Assembly: GCF_900156075.1 (NCBI RefSeq)
Contig: NZ_FTMM01000004.1
Location: forward strand, 89,000 to 152,999
Direction of reading: 5' to 3'
DNA from: Chryseobacterium sp. RU37D
GTDB lineage: Bacteria > Bacteroidota > Bacteroidia > Flavobacteriales > Weeksellaceae
Length of the DNA stretch: 64,000 bases
Position numbers and translations under genes: made by a program. Of this stretch, positions 52,798 to 61,459 are shown piece by piece. A model generated the notes under the pieces. The model did no database searches. It was not told where the DNA came from and saw nothing but the letters and a program-made list of their open reading frames with translations. Every line of letters starts with the position of its first letter. Within the stretch, counting starts at the first letter, position 1.

Positions 52798-53475
52798 ATG
52801 AAGATATCCGTAATCATTCCCGTGTATAATGCGGAAAAATATGTTACTCAGGCTGTAGAGTCTGCTTTACAGTTTGAAGAAGTCTGTGAAGTGATTTTAG
52901 TTGAAGACAAATCACAGGATAATGCGCTCGCCATCTGCGAAGAGCTGGCAAAAAAGCACGAAAAAGTAAAGCTTTTTCAGCATCCGGACCAAGGCAATCA
53001 CGGAGCTTCGGCTTCAAGAAATTTAGGAATAGAAAAGGCTGCCGGAGATTTCATCGCATTCCTGGATGCGGATGATTATTTCCTTCCCAACTGGTTTGAT
53101 GCTGAAAGGGAGCTCTTTAAAGATCCTAAGGTAGATGAGGGTTATGGTGCCTTAAAAGCTTATTTTTGCTCTGAAGTTGTGAAAAGTCAATATTACAGGG
53201 TTCTTACAAGCTCTATGACCTTCGTTTACAAAAAGTATCATCCGAAAGAAGTTTTTCCGGGACAATTGTATATGCATGGAAGCTTCGGAATATTCAGTAT
53301 TATGGCTTTAACGATACATCGGAATGCTTTAATGAAAAAAAAGGAACGCAGTTTGGAAATTACCAATACTTCCACTCCCAAAAAATGGGTAATGATCTTG
53401 AAACATTTAATCCTTAATTATGAAAGTATAAGATCTGGTCTGTATAATATAAATTTTAGACATACAATTATTTAA
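52798..53475 (+). CDS. Glycosyltransferase family 2, paralogue 2 of 3, internally deleted
   Basis: The protein starts MKISVIIPVYNAEKYV (ATG at 52798; 52792 is possible) and has 225 residues against 313 in its neighbour. The N-terminal GT-A part with LDADDYFLPNWFD is intact. After NALMKK the sequence jumps to ERSLEI and KKWVMILKH, which align to the last 45 residues of paralogue 3. About 88 codons are gone, in frame, including the LHQD acceptor motif. Probably a non-functional or altered enzyme, though the frame stays open. Confidence 0.75.
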   Translation: MKISVIIPVYNAEKYVTQAVESALQFEEVCEVILVEDKSQDNALAICEELAKKHEKVKLFQHPDQGNHGASASRNLGIEKAAGDFIAFLDADDYFLPNWFDAERELFKDPKVDEGYGALKAYFCSEVVKSQYYRVLTSSMTFVYKKYHPKEVFPGQLYMHGSFGIFSIMALTIHRNALMKKKERSLEITNTSTPKKWVMILKHLILNYESIRSGLYNINFRHTII

Positions 53476-53498
53476 TTTTTCCCAAAAACACATTCAAA

Positions 53499-54440
53499 AT
53501 GAAAATCTCTGTAATTATCCCAGTTTATAACGCTGAAAAATATGTTACTCAGGCTGTAGAATCTGCACTTCAGTTTGAGGAAGTATTCGAGATTATACTA
53601 GTTGAAGACAAGTCGCCGGACAATGCATTGGAGGTATGTAGACTGCTGGAAGAAAAACATAGCCGAGTAAAACTATTCCAACATCCGGATAAAGAAAATC
53701 ATGGAGCTGGCCCGACGAGAAATTTAGGATTAGAAAAGGTGACTGGAGATTTTATTGCCTTTTTAGATGCGGATGATTATTATCTGCCAAATCGTTTTGA
53801 TGCTGAAAAAGAGCTTTTTAAAGACCCAAAAGTGGAAGGTGTTTACGGAGCTTTAGGAGTTCATTATTATTCTGAGAAAGCGAAAGAACAGTATTACGAT
53901 ATTTTTGGAGACAGATTAACAACAGTATATAAAATGCATGATCCTAAAGATGTTTTTCCGGGGCAGATTAATATGAGAGGAAGTTTTGGCCTTTTCAGTA
54001 TTGATACTTTAACAATCCGCAGAGATGCTTTGGTAAAAAAATTACATCCTTTTTTTAAAACTCATTTAAGGCTTCATCAGGATACGGAATTTTTATTCAG
54101 ATTATCCTATTATCTTGATCTTTATCCGGGCATTCTGGATAAGGCTGTAGCCGTAAGGGGGGTACATGAAAATAACAGAATAACGACCATTGATGCGAAA
54201 AAAATAAAGCCTGCCACGACAAAAGTTTTACTGTGGAGAGAAATTAACCAGTGGGCAGAGCAGGAAAATACTATCCCGGAAGATGTAAAAATCCATATCC
54301 GAAGAATGCAGCGCAGTTATGAAATCGCCCTGGCTCCAGCGGGGAAAAAATGGGGTATGATCATGAAATACTTGATTATAGATTTTCCGAGCATACAATC
54401 TGGTTTGTATAATATTAATTTCAGAGATTATTTACTCTGA
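53499..54440 (+). CDS. Glycosyltransferase family 2, paralogue 3 of 3
   Basis: A 313-residue GT-A enzyme with VIIPVYNAEKYVTQAVESAL, ILVEDKSPDN, LDADDYYLPNRFDAEKELF and LRLHQDTEFLFRLSYY (acceptor-side His and Asp). It is nearly the same as paralogue 2 over the first 190 residues and over the last 45, so the two arose recently by tandem duplication. Its 3' end overlaps the converging SGNH gene by 13 bp. Sugar specificity unknown. Confidence 0.9.
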   Translation: MKISVIIPVYNAEKYVTQAVESALQFEEVFEIILVEDKSPDNALEVCRLLEEKHSRVKLFQHPDKENHGAGPTRNLGLEKVTGDFIAFLDADDYYLPNRFDAEKELFKDPKVEGVYGALGVHYYSEKAKEQYYDIFGDRLTTVYKMHDPKDVFPGQINMRGSFGLFSIDTLTIRRDALVKKLHPFFKTHLRLHQDTEFLFRLSYYLDLYPGILDKAVAVRGVHENNRITTIDAKKIKPATTKVLLWREINQWAEQENTIPEDVKIHIRRMQRSYEIALAPAGKKWGMIMKYLIIDFPSIQSGLYNINFRDYLL

Positions 54441-55354
54441 TTTTGAGCTGAAAGAATAGAATCCGCAATTCGGCCCGTAAATATTTTTCCGGACTCTTTA
54501 TACATATGATTGCCATCTGTATAAGTATACTTTCCGGCTTGCGGGGAAAAATTGAAATATCTGACGTTATATTTTTTTGAAATACCCCCGATTTTAGCAT
54601 CAAAATCCGGAGAATAAATATTCTCTAACTTCATAAGCCTTTCCGAACCAGGGATCCTTACAATGTAAACTGTTCCTTTAGGCTGTAGAAATTTAATAAT
54701 ATCTTCTAAAGAATTTAACCTTTTTTGAGATACAGCCTGTGTTTTTGACAGATCTGTATAAAAAATATCAATTTTTTCGATTTCTCTTTTCGCTACCGAA
54801 TCTTTCTGCATATTGACATTCACTTCCATCCACCCATCTTTATGAAGATAGGTATTTGACCTTCCTTTCTCTGCTCTTTCTGTATAAATCTTAAACCAGC
54901 TTCTGGTATAATGCTTAAAAAGATACTCGTAATTAGGAGACATGTCATAAAAATACATATTTTTCAACGGTGAATTCTCTTCAGGAAAGTCTTTCAGATT
55001 TTGGACACTTTTATTTAATGATAAATTCCAAGGGTCAACGGTTAAAATAAATATGCCATTCCTGGTATCCGGATATATTTTCCTTTTCAGGGCTTGTAAA
55101 TAAACCGGGCCATAAGGAGACTGCACAACATTAAGCGAAAAGTTATCAAATGTCTTATTAAGCTTATCTTTCAGTATACCCGGCAATACGGCCTGGGAGC
55201 CCCTTGAATCTCCCATAATGATATTAGTGGGCTTTTCTACTGCAAAATGCATATAATTATCATCCGTATTTCCGTCTGCAAAAGAACCCAATACAGCAAA
55301 TAACAAAATGATTCCTATTAGATAAAATGATATTTTAAATAAAAATTTTTTCAT
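54428..55354 (-). CDS. SGNH-like (DltD/AlgX-type) acyl-transfer partner
   Basis: A 308-residue protein that starts at MKKFLFKISFYLIG (ATG 55354, one base after the MBOAT stop; a longer frame reaches 55399). It has an N-terminal membrane anchor and an external SGNH-type domain with IIMGDSRGSQ (block I, nucleophile Ser) and YTDGNHMY (DxxH, block V). This is how the periplasmic partners of MBOAT proteins look (DltD, AlgJ/AlgX); they pass acetyl groups to a polymer outside. It is the last gene of the four-gene minus block and converges on the GT2 genes. Confidence 0.78.
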   Translation of the reverse strand: MKKFLFKISFYLIGIILLFAVLGSFADGNTDDNYMHFAVEKPTNIIMGDSRGSQAVLPGILKDKLNKTFDNFSLNVVQSPYGPVYLQALKRKIYPDTRNGIFILTVDPWNLSLNKSVQNLKDFPEENSPLKNMYFYDMSPNYEYLFKHYTRSWFKIYTERAEKGRSNTYLHKDGWMEVNVNMQKDSVAKREIEKIDIFYTDLSKTQAVSQKRLNSLEDIIKFLQPKGTVYIVRIPGSERLMKLENIYSPDFDAKIGGISKKYNVRYFNFSPQAGKYTYTDGNHMYKESGKIFTGRIADSILSAQNQSK

Positions 55355-55355
55355 A

Positions 55356-56789
55356 CTAAAATTGAAAATAAATAAATTCATTATTCCCGAAATTAGCATA
55401 ACGGATAATAATATAAATAATTCCTACATACAATATTCTTCTTGCCCAAGGGTGGAATCTTTCTATTTCCAAGCCGTGAAACCTGCTGCGGTTCATCCAT
55501 TCTATAATAAGCATTACAACTACAAGCGCCATCACCTTGTACGGAAAGTGAGGAGGCATGGAAAGAAGCGTTTTATCAAATATTCTTTTGATGTATGAGA
55601 TTGCCTGAGAAACAGAAGCTGCCCTAAAGAAAATCCACGCAAAACATGTGAGTGAAAAAGTAATGAGAATTTGAAAAACCTCCCTGAATGAAGGCAACAG
55701 CTTATCCATGGCAACAACTTCGAGATTCTGCCTATTATTATTGGTGAGCAGTAATGGTAAAAAAAACATGGCATTAAGCCCACCCCAGATAATAAAAGTC
55801 CAGTTGGCACCATGCCAGAAGCCGGAAACAAGGAAAATAATGAATGTATTCCGCATCTTCATCAGCAAACCTCCTTTGCTGCCGCCTAACGGAATATAAA
55901 GATAATCCCTGAACCAGGATGACAAGGATATATGCCATCGTCTCCAAAATTCCGCAATATCTCTTGAGAAATAAGGAAACGAGAAGTTTTTTAATAATTC
56001 TATTCCAAATAATCTTGAAACTCCTAAAGCGATGTCAGAATATCCTGAAAAATCTCCGTATATCTGAAAAGCAAATAATATTGCTCCCAAAGCCAGAGTA
56101 CTTGCACTTTCGGTGTGATAGTGTGCAAAAATCTCATTGACAAGGGGGGCACAGTTATCCGCAATCACCATTTTCTTAAAAAATCCCCAGAGTATCTGGC
56201 GCATTCCGTCTGCAGCCTGTTCGTAATTGAAGACTCTTTTCTTTTGAATTTGTGGTAAGAGATGGGTCGCCCTTTCAATAGGCCCCGCCACAAGAAGAGG
56301 AAAATAGCTTACAAATACAGCATAATCGATAAAATTTCTTTCCGCTGAAATTCTCTTTTTGTATATGTCAATAACGTAAGAAAGCCCATGAAATGTATAA
56401 AATGAAATCCCAACCGGAAGAACGACCTTAAGGAGCCAAACATTGGCATGAAAGCCAAAGCCACCCAACAAATCTGAGAAACTTTCTACAAAAAAATTAT
56501 AATATTTAAAGAAACCTAAAAAACCGAGGTTGATAATAATGCTGAGTGCCAGCCAGAATTTCGCTTCTTTTTTGCTTTTGCTGTTCTCGATCTTAATCCC
56601 GGAAAAGAAATCCAGGCCAATGGAAAACATTAACAGAAAAAGAAAACGCCAATCCCAGCATGCATAAAAGTAAAAGCTTGCGATAAGAACGAGCATATTC
56701 TGATGCTGAAACTTTTTATTGAAAACAAACCAATAGAATATAAAAACTATCGGCAGAAAGATCAAAAAACCAATTGAATTAAACAACAT
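55356..56789 (-). CDS. MBOAT-family membrane O-acyltransferase
   Basis: A 477-residue membrane protein with about ten to twelve hydrophobic segments and the AlgI/DltB signature: FWRRWHISLSSWFRDYLYIPLGGSKGG and SGFWHGANWTFIIWGG, where the last His (FWHG) is the catalytic one. It moves an acyl group (often acetyl) from a cytoplasmic donor across the membrane. The SGNH partner is encoded 1 bp after its stop. Substrate is probably the polysaccharide made here. Confidence 0.92.
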   Translation of the reverse strand: MLFNSIGFLIFLPIVFIFYWFVFNKKFQHQNMLVLIASFYFYACWDWRFLFLLMFSIGLDFFSGIKIENSKSKKEAKFWLALSIIINLGFLGFFKYYNFFVESFSDLLGGFGFHANVWLLKVVLPVGISFYTFHGLSYVIDIYKKRISAERNFIDYAVFVSYFPLLVAGPIERATHLLPQIQKKRVFNYEQAADGMRQILWGFFKKMVIADNCAPLVNEIFAHYHTESASTLALGAILFAFQIYGDFSGYSDIALGVSRLFGIELLKNFSFPYFSRDIAEFWRRWHISLSSWFRDYLYIPLGGSKGGLLMKMRNTFIIFLVSGFWHGANWTFIIWGGLNAMFFLPLLLTNNNRQNLEVVAMDKLLPSFREVFQILITFSLTCFAWIFFRAASVSQAISYIKRIFDKTLLSMPPHFPYKVMALVVVMLIIEWMNRSRFHGLEIERFHPWARRILYVGIIYIIIRYANFGNNEFIYFQF

Positions 56790-56921
56790 AAGATTTAAAA
56801 ATTATTTTATGAAATCTTTATGCTTACAATGTCAAATACTACCTTTCCGCTATTGAAAAGAGGTTGAGGAAACATTATTTTATTCATAGGATTCATTTAT
56901 GTTTAACAAAAGTAAATATTT

Positions 56922-57944
56922 TTATTTAATTCTTATTTTTCTCAGATGATCTCTCAGAGGTTTCTCAATAAAATGATAACAAAATGCCGCACTTATAAGC
57001 AGAATGATCATGAAAACAGCAAACTGCAGATTATAATCCATATCTATTTTCGTTTTTTTCAAAACCGTTCTTAAAACTCGCAAAATAGGAATATGGATAA
57101 TATAAATGGCATAGCTTATCTCGCCAAGATATTCAAAAGGTTTTAATGAAAATATTTTCGTTAAAAATCCATTATTAAGAGATATTAAAATAATAAGCGG
57201 AATAAAGAAAACAGCCATTAAACCATTATGATAAAAAAGCGGAATAAAAATAATTGACAGCAATATTGCACTGAAAACAAGAATAATAGCCCAATCATAA
57301 TTTTTCTGCCGAAAATTTTTCACAAAATATAACCCCGCAAGATTCCCCACTAAAAACTCATTAAGATGCAGCAGCGGAAAGTAATGAATGAAATCATGGC
57401 CTTTTGTAAATCTTCCTTCATACAAAAACTCCATATAATAATTACAAAATACCTGGGTAGCAATCCAAATAAGAATAGCCGCCACCCAGATAAAATTATT
57501 TTTTTTCAAATAAATATAATTATACAAAAACGGAAAAATCAAATAAAAGAAAAACTCTACAGAAATAGACCATCCCGGAAAATTCAAGATCAGCGCATCA
57601 CCCGGAATCCAGCTCTGCAGTCCCATAAGATACAGGATTACAGCCAGGAAATCAGCCTTGAGTACAGCTATCATGAACAGCAGCATCCCAATGATATACA
57701 GAGGATAAATCCTGGCCAGGCGGTTTTTATAAAATTCCAGACTGTCGATTTTCTGCTTACAATGATAAGCAATGATCATGATAAATCCGGAAAGTATGAA
57801 AAAATAACTTACTCCTATATTGGCTTTAGTAAAAATCCCGGAAATGTACTTTATCTTAAAAACAAACAGATCACCTCTAAAATGATAAATAACAATAGCA
57901 ACTGCAGCAATAAATCTAGTAAATGTAATCTGGGTAATCTTCAC
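56922..57944 (-). CDS. Acyltransferase-3 family membrane protein (OafA/NodX type)
   Basis: A 340-residue integral membrane protein with about ten segments. It opens MKITQITFTRFIAAVAIVIYH with FTRFIAA and the early catalytic His, and has NRLARIYPLY in the next region; these are hallmarks of family 3 acyltransferases, which acetylate sugars of O-antigen and similar glycans. No fused SGNH domain is present. It lies 133 bp upstream of the MBOAT gene on the same strand. Confidence 0.88.
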   Translation of the reverse strand: MKITQITFTRFIAAVAIVIYHFRGDLFVFKIKYISGIFTKANIGVSYFFILSGFIMIIAYHCKQKIDSLEFYKNRLARIYPLYIIGMLLFMIAVLKADFLAVILYLMGLQSWIPGDALILNFPGWSISVEFFFYLIFPFLYNYIYLKKNNFIWVAAILIWIATQVFCNYYMEFLYEGRFTKGHDFIHYFPLLHLNEFLVGNLAGLYFVKNFRQKNYDWAIILVFSAILLSIIFIPLFYHNGLMAVFFIPLIILISLNNGFLTKIFSLKPFEYLGEISYAIYIIHIPILRVLRTVLKKTKIDMDYNLQFAVFMIILLISAAFCYHFIEKPLRDHLRKIRIK

Positions 57945-57966
57945 GGGTTGAAATACACTATCTGTT

Positions 57967-58737
57967 TTATTTTACAAAAACACCGATGTATTTTCCTTCG
58001 TATTCTACTACCGTTGTTTTGATATTATTGCTTTCACAGAAGTCCTGATACGCAGAATTGTCACCAATATCATCACTGATGAAAATCCCTCCTTTCCTCA
58101 GGTGCTTATAGAGCTCATTATAGGCCCAAAATCTTCCGTTATAACTTTTGTCTGAGTCATAATGCACCACATCAAATGAAGGATTCTCTGTAAAAATTTT
58201 CGGCAAAGATTCTTTATCTGCAAAACGGAATAATTTCCAGTTGGGCTTCAGGTTTTCAGGAACTACATATCCTACGTACTGATCGCCATCCTGCGCCAGG
58301 TAAGGCATGTCTGAGCTATACAATAAGCCGCCTCTTTTTTCCAGAGACAACAATGCAGCCAGAGAAGACCATCCATAGGCAACCCCAGTTTCTACTACAC
58401 TTTTTGCATTGGCAAATTCGCAGGCGTAATAAATAAGCTCCAGCGCTCCCGGCCCGCCCATCTTGATCGGGCATTCTTTTTCCCTTTGGTCTGCAGTTTT
58501 CAAAATATCTGCATAAGACGTTCTGAAAGGATCAATATCAATTCCGAAAAGCATGGCCACCGCTTCTTTTTGGGTAACAGCTGTAGATGCAGCCCAGGAA
58601 TTGGTTTTTTCCTTCCCTTTAAAGGCATTCCCTCTGTTTACGGTGTTTTTTACAATTTTCCTCCCTAATTCCGGATAAAGATCAGGTCTTTTTAAATAAG
58701 CAATAAATGTTTTGAGAACTCTTAATATTTCGCTCAC
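57967..58737 (-). CDS. Class I SAM methyltransferase-like protein
   Basis: The protein has 257 residues when it starts at the GTG at 58737 (MSEILRVLKTF); a longer frame to 58851 would overlap the divergent GT gene and its promoter, so it is rejected. The core has SVVETGVAYGWSSLAAL (motif I), GLLYSSDMPY, FDVVHYDSDKSYNG and GGIFISDDI, as in the Methyltransf_24 or CmcI-like group, which methylates sugar or phenolic hydroxyls. It could modify a sugar or cap. A TATTTTTG box (58756-58763, minus) lies just upstream. Confidence 0.8.
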   Translation of the reverse strand: MSEILRVLKTFIAYLKRPDLYPELGRKIVKNTVNRGNAFKGKEKTNSWAASTAVTQKEAVAMLFGIDIDPFRTSYADILKTADQREKECPIKMGGPGALELIYYACEFANAKSVVETGVAYGWSSLAALLSLEKRGGLLYSSDMPYLAQDGDQYVGYVVPENLKPNWKLFRFADKESLPKIFTENPSFDVVHYDSDKSYNGRFWAYNELYKHLRKGGIFISDDIGDNSAYQDFCESNNIKTTVVEYEGKYIGVFVK

Positions 58738-58755
58738 TGTGTTAAATTTAGGACA

Positions 58756-58801
58756 CAAAAATAAAGATTTTTCTGTTATTTTTAAGATATATTTATATTT
58801 G
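58756..58801. promoter_or_regulatory. Divergent pair of -7 boxes
   Basis: TATTTTTG on the minus strand (58756-58763) faces the methyltransferase gene and TATATTTG on the plus strand (58794-58801) faces the GT2 gene at 58826. Both match TAnnTTTG; neither has a clear TTG at the expected distance. The pair marks the boundary between the minus and plus blocks of the locus. Confidence 0.5.
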
Positions 58802-58825
58802 TAAAAAATTATTAACGCAAAAGGG

Positions 58826-59665
58826 ATGAAATTTTCTGTTTTAATAGCCAACTACAACAATGGAAAGTTCTTTAAAGACTGCTACAATTCTATTCTTGCA
58901 CAGGAATATAAAAATTGGGAAGTAGTGATCATTGATGACAGGTCCACTGATGATTCCGTAGAAATAATCAAAAAAATTATCGGTAACGACAAAAGATTCA
59001 GACTGTATGAAAACGATGCCAACTACGGCGTCGGAGTTACAAAAGCAAAGCTTATCGAAGATGCTGTCGGAGATATCTGCGGCTATCTGGATCCTGATGA
59101 TGTGATTCTGCCCAATGCCTTAAAGAGTGCCGTTGAAGTACTTCAAAAGAACGAGGAGATTGTCCTCACCTATTCCCGGTTGGCAAAATGTGATCAGAAT
59201 CTTAATATTATAAAAGAGTTTAAAGCCGCAATGCAGGTTCCCAACGGGCAGAAAACATTTTTTAATTTCCCAATTCAGATTGCTCCTTTTGTATCCTTCC
59301 GAAAAGATGTGTATATGAAAGGGCAGAAAATAAATCCCGAACTTAAAATTGCCGAAGATCAGGATCTTTATTTTAAAATGTATGAAGTAGGAAAAGTACA
59401 TTTTATAGACCAGACAGACTACCTGTACAGAGCGCACGCCGGCGGAATTTCTCAAAATGATAATAAAGAAAAATCATATAATTATTACGCTCGCTCTATC
59501 TGGGAAGCCATGCAGCGAAGAAACCTTAGACAGATCAACGGAAAAAAAATCCCACAAAACTATAGTAGCCCTCAGGAAATTTTTTCACTTTTAGAATATC
59601 AAAATGGTATATTATTTCGTATAAAGAAAAAAATCCTTATCCTTTTACAAAAATTGTTCGGTTAA
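58826..59665 (+). CDS. Glycosyltransferase family 2
   Basis: A 279-residue GT-A enzyme: FSVLIANYNNGKFFKDCYNS, IIDDRSTDDSVEII, YLDPDDVILPNAL (DPDD metal site) and KIAEDQDLYFKMYEVG near the acceptor. The C-terminus is basic. The stop overlaps the start of the following GT4 gene (TAATG), so they are probably coupled. Donor unknown. Confidence 0.88.
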   Translation: MKFSVLIANYNNGKFFKDCYNSILAQEYKNWEVVIIDDRSTDDSVEIIKKIIGNDKRFRLYENDANYGVGVTKAKLIEDAVGDICGYLDPDDVILPNALKSAVEVLQKNEEIVLTYSRLAKCDQNLNIIKEFKAAMQVPNGQKTFFNFPIQIAPFVSFRKDVYMKGQKINPELKIAEDQDLYFKMYEVGKVHFIDQTDYLYRAHAGGISQNDNKEKSYNYYARSIWEAMQRRNLRQINGKKIPQNYSSPQEIFSLLEYQNGILFRIKKKILILLQKLFG

Positions 59666-60819
59666 TGTTAGATAATAAAAAAATAAAAGTGCTTTTCAGG
59701 CACCGCTCCATGGAGATGGGTGGAGTGGAAAAGGTAGTTTTAAGCATGCTTAATAATCTAAACCCTGAAAAATTTGAGATGACAATATGTCTAAATATCA
59801 ACCAAGGGGAGCTTCGCAATGAAATCCCAAAGCATGTAAGAAAAGTGTATCTTACAGACGGAAAGGAAGATCTTTCGAAAAATCCAGCAATTCAAAAAAT
59901 CCAACTTGTAAAAAGAAATATCAGGCTTAGGAAGGCCTTAAAAAACCCTAAGATCGCGGATAAGCTTCTTAATGATACATATGACGTAGAAATTGCACCA
60001 ACATATGCTGCATTCGCCCCCGTTTTGAATTCATCCAATAAAAAATCAAAAAAAATAGGCTGGTTTCATTCTGATATTTCTATTCCTAAGTTCCAGCCTT
60101 TAGTTTCTGAAATTTTAAAACAAATTCCTCAGTTTGATTATTTTATTTTTGGCTCTCAGCAGACAAAAGATGTTTTAGTTGAAACGTATCCCGATCTTAA
60201 AATACCTGAAAACCAAGTTATTTTAAATGCTATTCCAATTGATGAACTGAAACAAAAAGCCCAGGCTTTTCAACCGGAACTTCCCAATAAACCCGTATTT
60301 GTTTCCGTTGCAAGGCTTCACAGCAGGAAGGGTTTTCACAAGCTGATGGACGCTCATGCAAGGTTGCTGAAAGACGGTTTTGATCATCATATTATTGTAA
60401 TAGGTGACGGTGAAGAAATGGACAATCTGAAAAGACAAGCCGAAACACTTGGTGTAACAGAAAGTTTCCAATTACTGGGATCTTCCATGAATCCTTATCC
60501 TTATGTGAAAAATGCAGACTTTTTCATTCTTCCCTCCGAATCTGAAGCGTGGCCTCTAATCATTGCAGATGCCTTAATCCTCCAGAAGCCGATCATCTCT
60601 ACGAATGTGGGCGGGATCCCTGAAATGATTGAGCATAATAAAACCGGCTACCTCATCAGCTATGAAACGGATGAGATGTACAAGGCAATGAAAAGATTCC
60701 TCACTGAGCCCCAAATGGTTTCAAACATTCAGAATAACTTACATGATATTGAAAAACAGTTTGACAATCAGAAAATTTTTGATGCAGTAGAAGATATAAT
60801 AATTAATATTTTAAAATAA
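59665..60819 (+). CDS. Glycosyltransferase family 4
   Basis: A 384-residue GT-B retaining enzyme: KVLFRHRSMEMGGVEKVVLSM at the N-terminus, GWFHSDISIP, SVARLHSRKGFHKLMDAHARL, GDGEEMDNLKRQAETLG and LPSESEAWPLIIADALILQKP with the donor-binding Glu pair (EX7E). It ends with GGIPEMIEHNKTGYLI. Length and motifs are normal. Donor unknown. Terminated by the hairpin at 60821-60847. Confidence 0.92.
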   Translation: MLDNKKIKVLFRHRSMEMGGVEKVVLSMLNNLNPEKFEMTICLNINQGELRNEIPKHVRKVYLTDGKEDLSKNPAIQKIQLVKRNIRLRKALKNPKIADKLLNDTYDVEIAPTYAAFAPVLNSSNKKSKKIGWFHSDISIPKFQPLVSEILKQIPQFDYFIFGSQQTKDVLVETYPDLKIPENQVILNAIPIDELKQKAQAFQPELPNKPVFVSVARLHSRKGFHKLMDAHARLLKDGFDHHIIVIGDGEEMDNLKRQAETLGVTESFQLLGSSMNPYPYVKNADFFILPSESEAWPLIIADALILQKPIISTNVGGIPEMIEHNKTGYLISYETDEMYKAMKRFLTEPQMVSNIQNNLHDIEKQFDNQKIFDAVEDIIINILK

Positions 60820-60820
60820 A

Positions 60821-60850
60821 AAAGGATTGAGCTATTTCAATCCTTTTTAT
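60821..60850. terminator. Bidirectional terminator between converging genes
   Basis: AAAGGATTGA (60821-60830) and TCAATCCTTT (60837-60846) form a perfect 10-bp stem with A runs on one side and T runs on the other. It serves the GT4 gene (plus) and the acyltransferase gene (minus). Confidence 0.88.
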
Positions 60851-61444
60851 TTATTCTTCAATCGAAGATTTTCTTTTCTTGTAGACAACCGCCTTTTTGA
60901 AGTTATACGGCAGATTGTTTTTCAGCCATTCATCAAGCTTCTTTTTATCTTTTTCAAGCTCCCTCGGATACATGGTATTCTGATCCAAAACAGATTCTGC
61001 ATACTGTTCTGTTGAGCAGATAAATTTAGCAGGATTGCCGGAAAAAACAGTATTATCAGGAATTGAATGAGTAAGCACGGATCCTGCTCCTAAGATACAG
61101 TTATCTCCTATCTCCACATCCTGCTGAATGACACAATTGGAGCCTATCGTACAGTTTTTTCCCACTTTTATTCTTCCAAAAATTCTTACGTCTTCAAACC
61201 CTTCCAATCTTCTCAGAGTCTTTGTAGTACCCCCGTGATTGACGAAACGGGTTCCTCCGGCTATCTGTGTTTTATCTCCTATTTCGATAAGAAAAGGTTC
61301 TGAGCCAAAGTAAACTCTTTCAAAAACTTTAACGTCTTTTCCTAATTTTAACCCCTGAAGCTTACAAACTTTAATGTAAACTTTCATATATAGTCTTTCC
61401 CAAAAGGTAAAGCAGAAAAGTACTAAACGCCAAAATATGTACAT
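60851..61444 (-). CDS. Hexapeptide-repeat acyltransferase
   Basis: A 197-residue left-handed beta-helix enzyme (about residues 40-145; IEIGDKTQIAGGTRFVNHGG, IKVGKNCTIGSNCVI, VEIGDNCILGAGSVL, then SGNPAKFI). The His in NHGG is the likely catalytic one. The N-terminal 25 residues are hydrophobic, and the C-terminal tail is highly charged (KDKKKLDEW, KKRKSS). It follows the AMP-ligase gene by 15 bp, which makes it a candidate transferase for the acyl group made by the ACP/SDR/ligase genes. Confidence 0.82.
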   Translation of the reverse strand: MYIFWRLVLFCFTFWERLYMKVYIKVCKLQGLKLGKDVKVFERVYFGSEPFLIEIGDKTQIAGGTRFVNHGGTTKTLRRLEGFEDVRIFGRIKVGKNCTIGSNCVIQQDVEIGDNCILGAGSVLTHSIPDNTVFSGNPAKFICSTEQYAESVLDQNTMYPRELEKDKKKLDEWLKNNLPYNFKKAVVYKKRKSSIEE

Positions 61445-61459
61445 ATGCTTGTGTTTTAT

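Noticed and set aside
57366..58022. A 218-codon plus-strand open frame
   Set aside because: It is antisense to the acyltransferase-3 gene, has an unnatural composition rich in His, Gln, Asn and Lys, and no matching motifs.
57738..58851. Longer N-terminus for the methyltransferase at 57967 (start at 58851)
   Set aside because: The extra 38 residues would overlap the divergent GT2 gene and both promoters, and do not look like the family.
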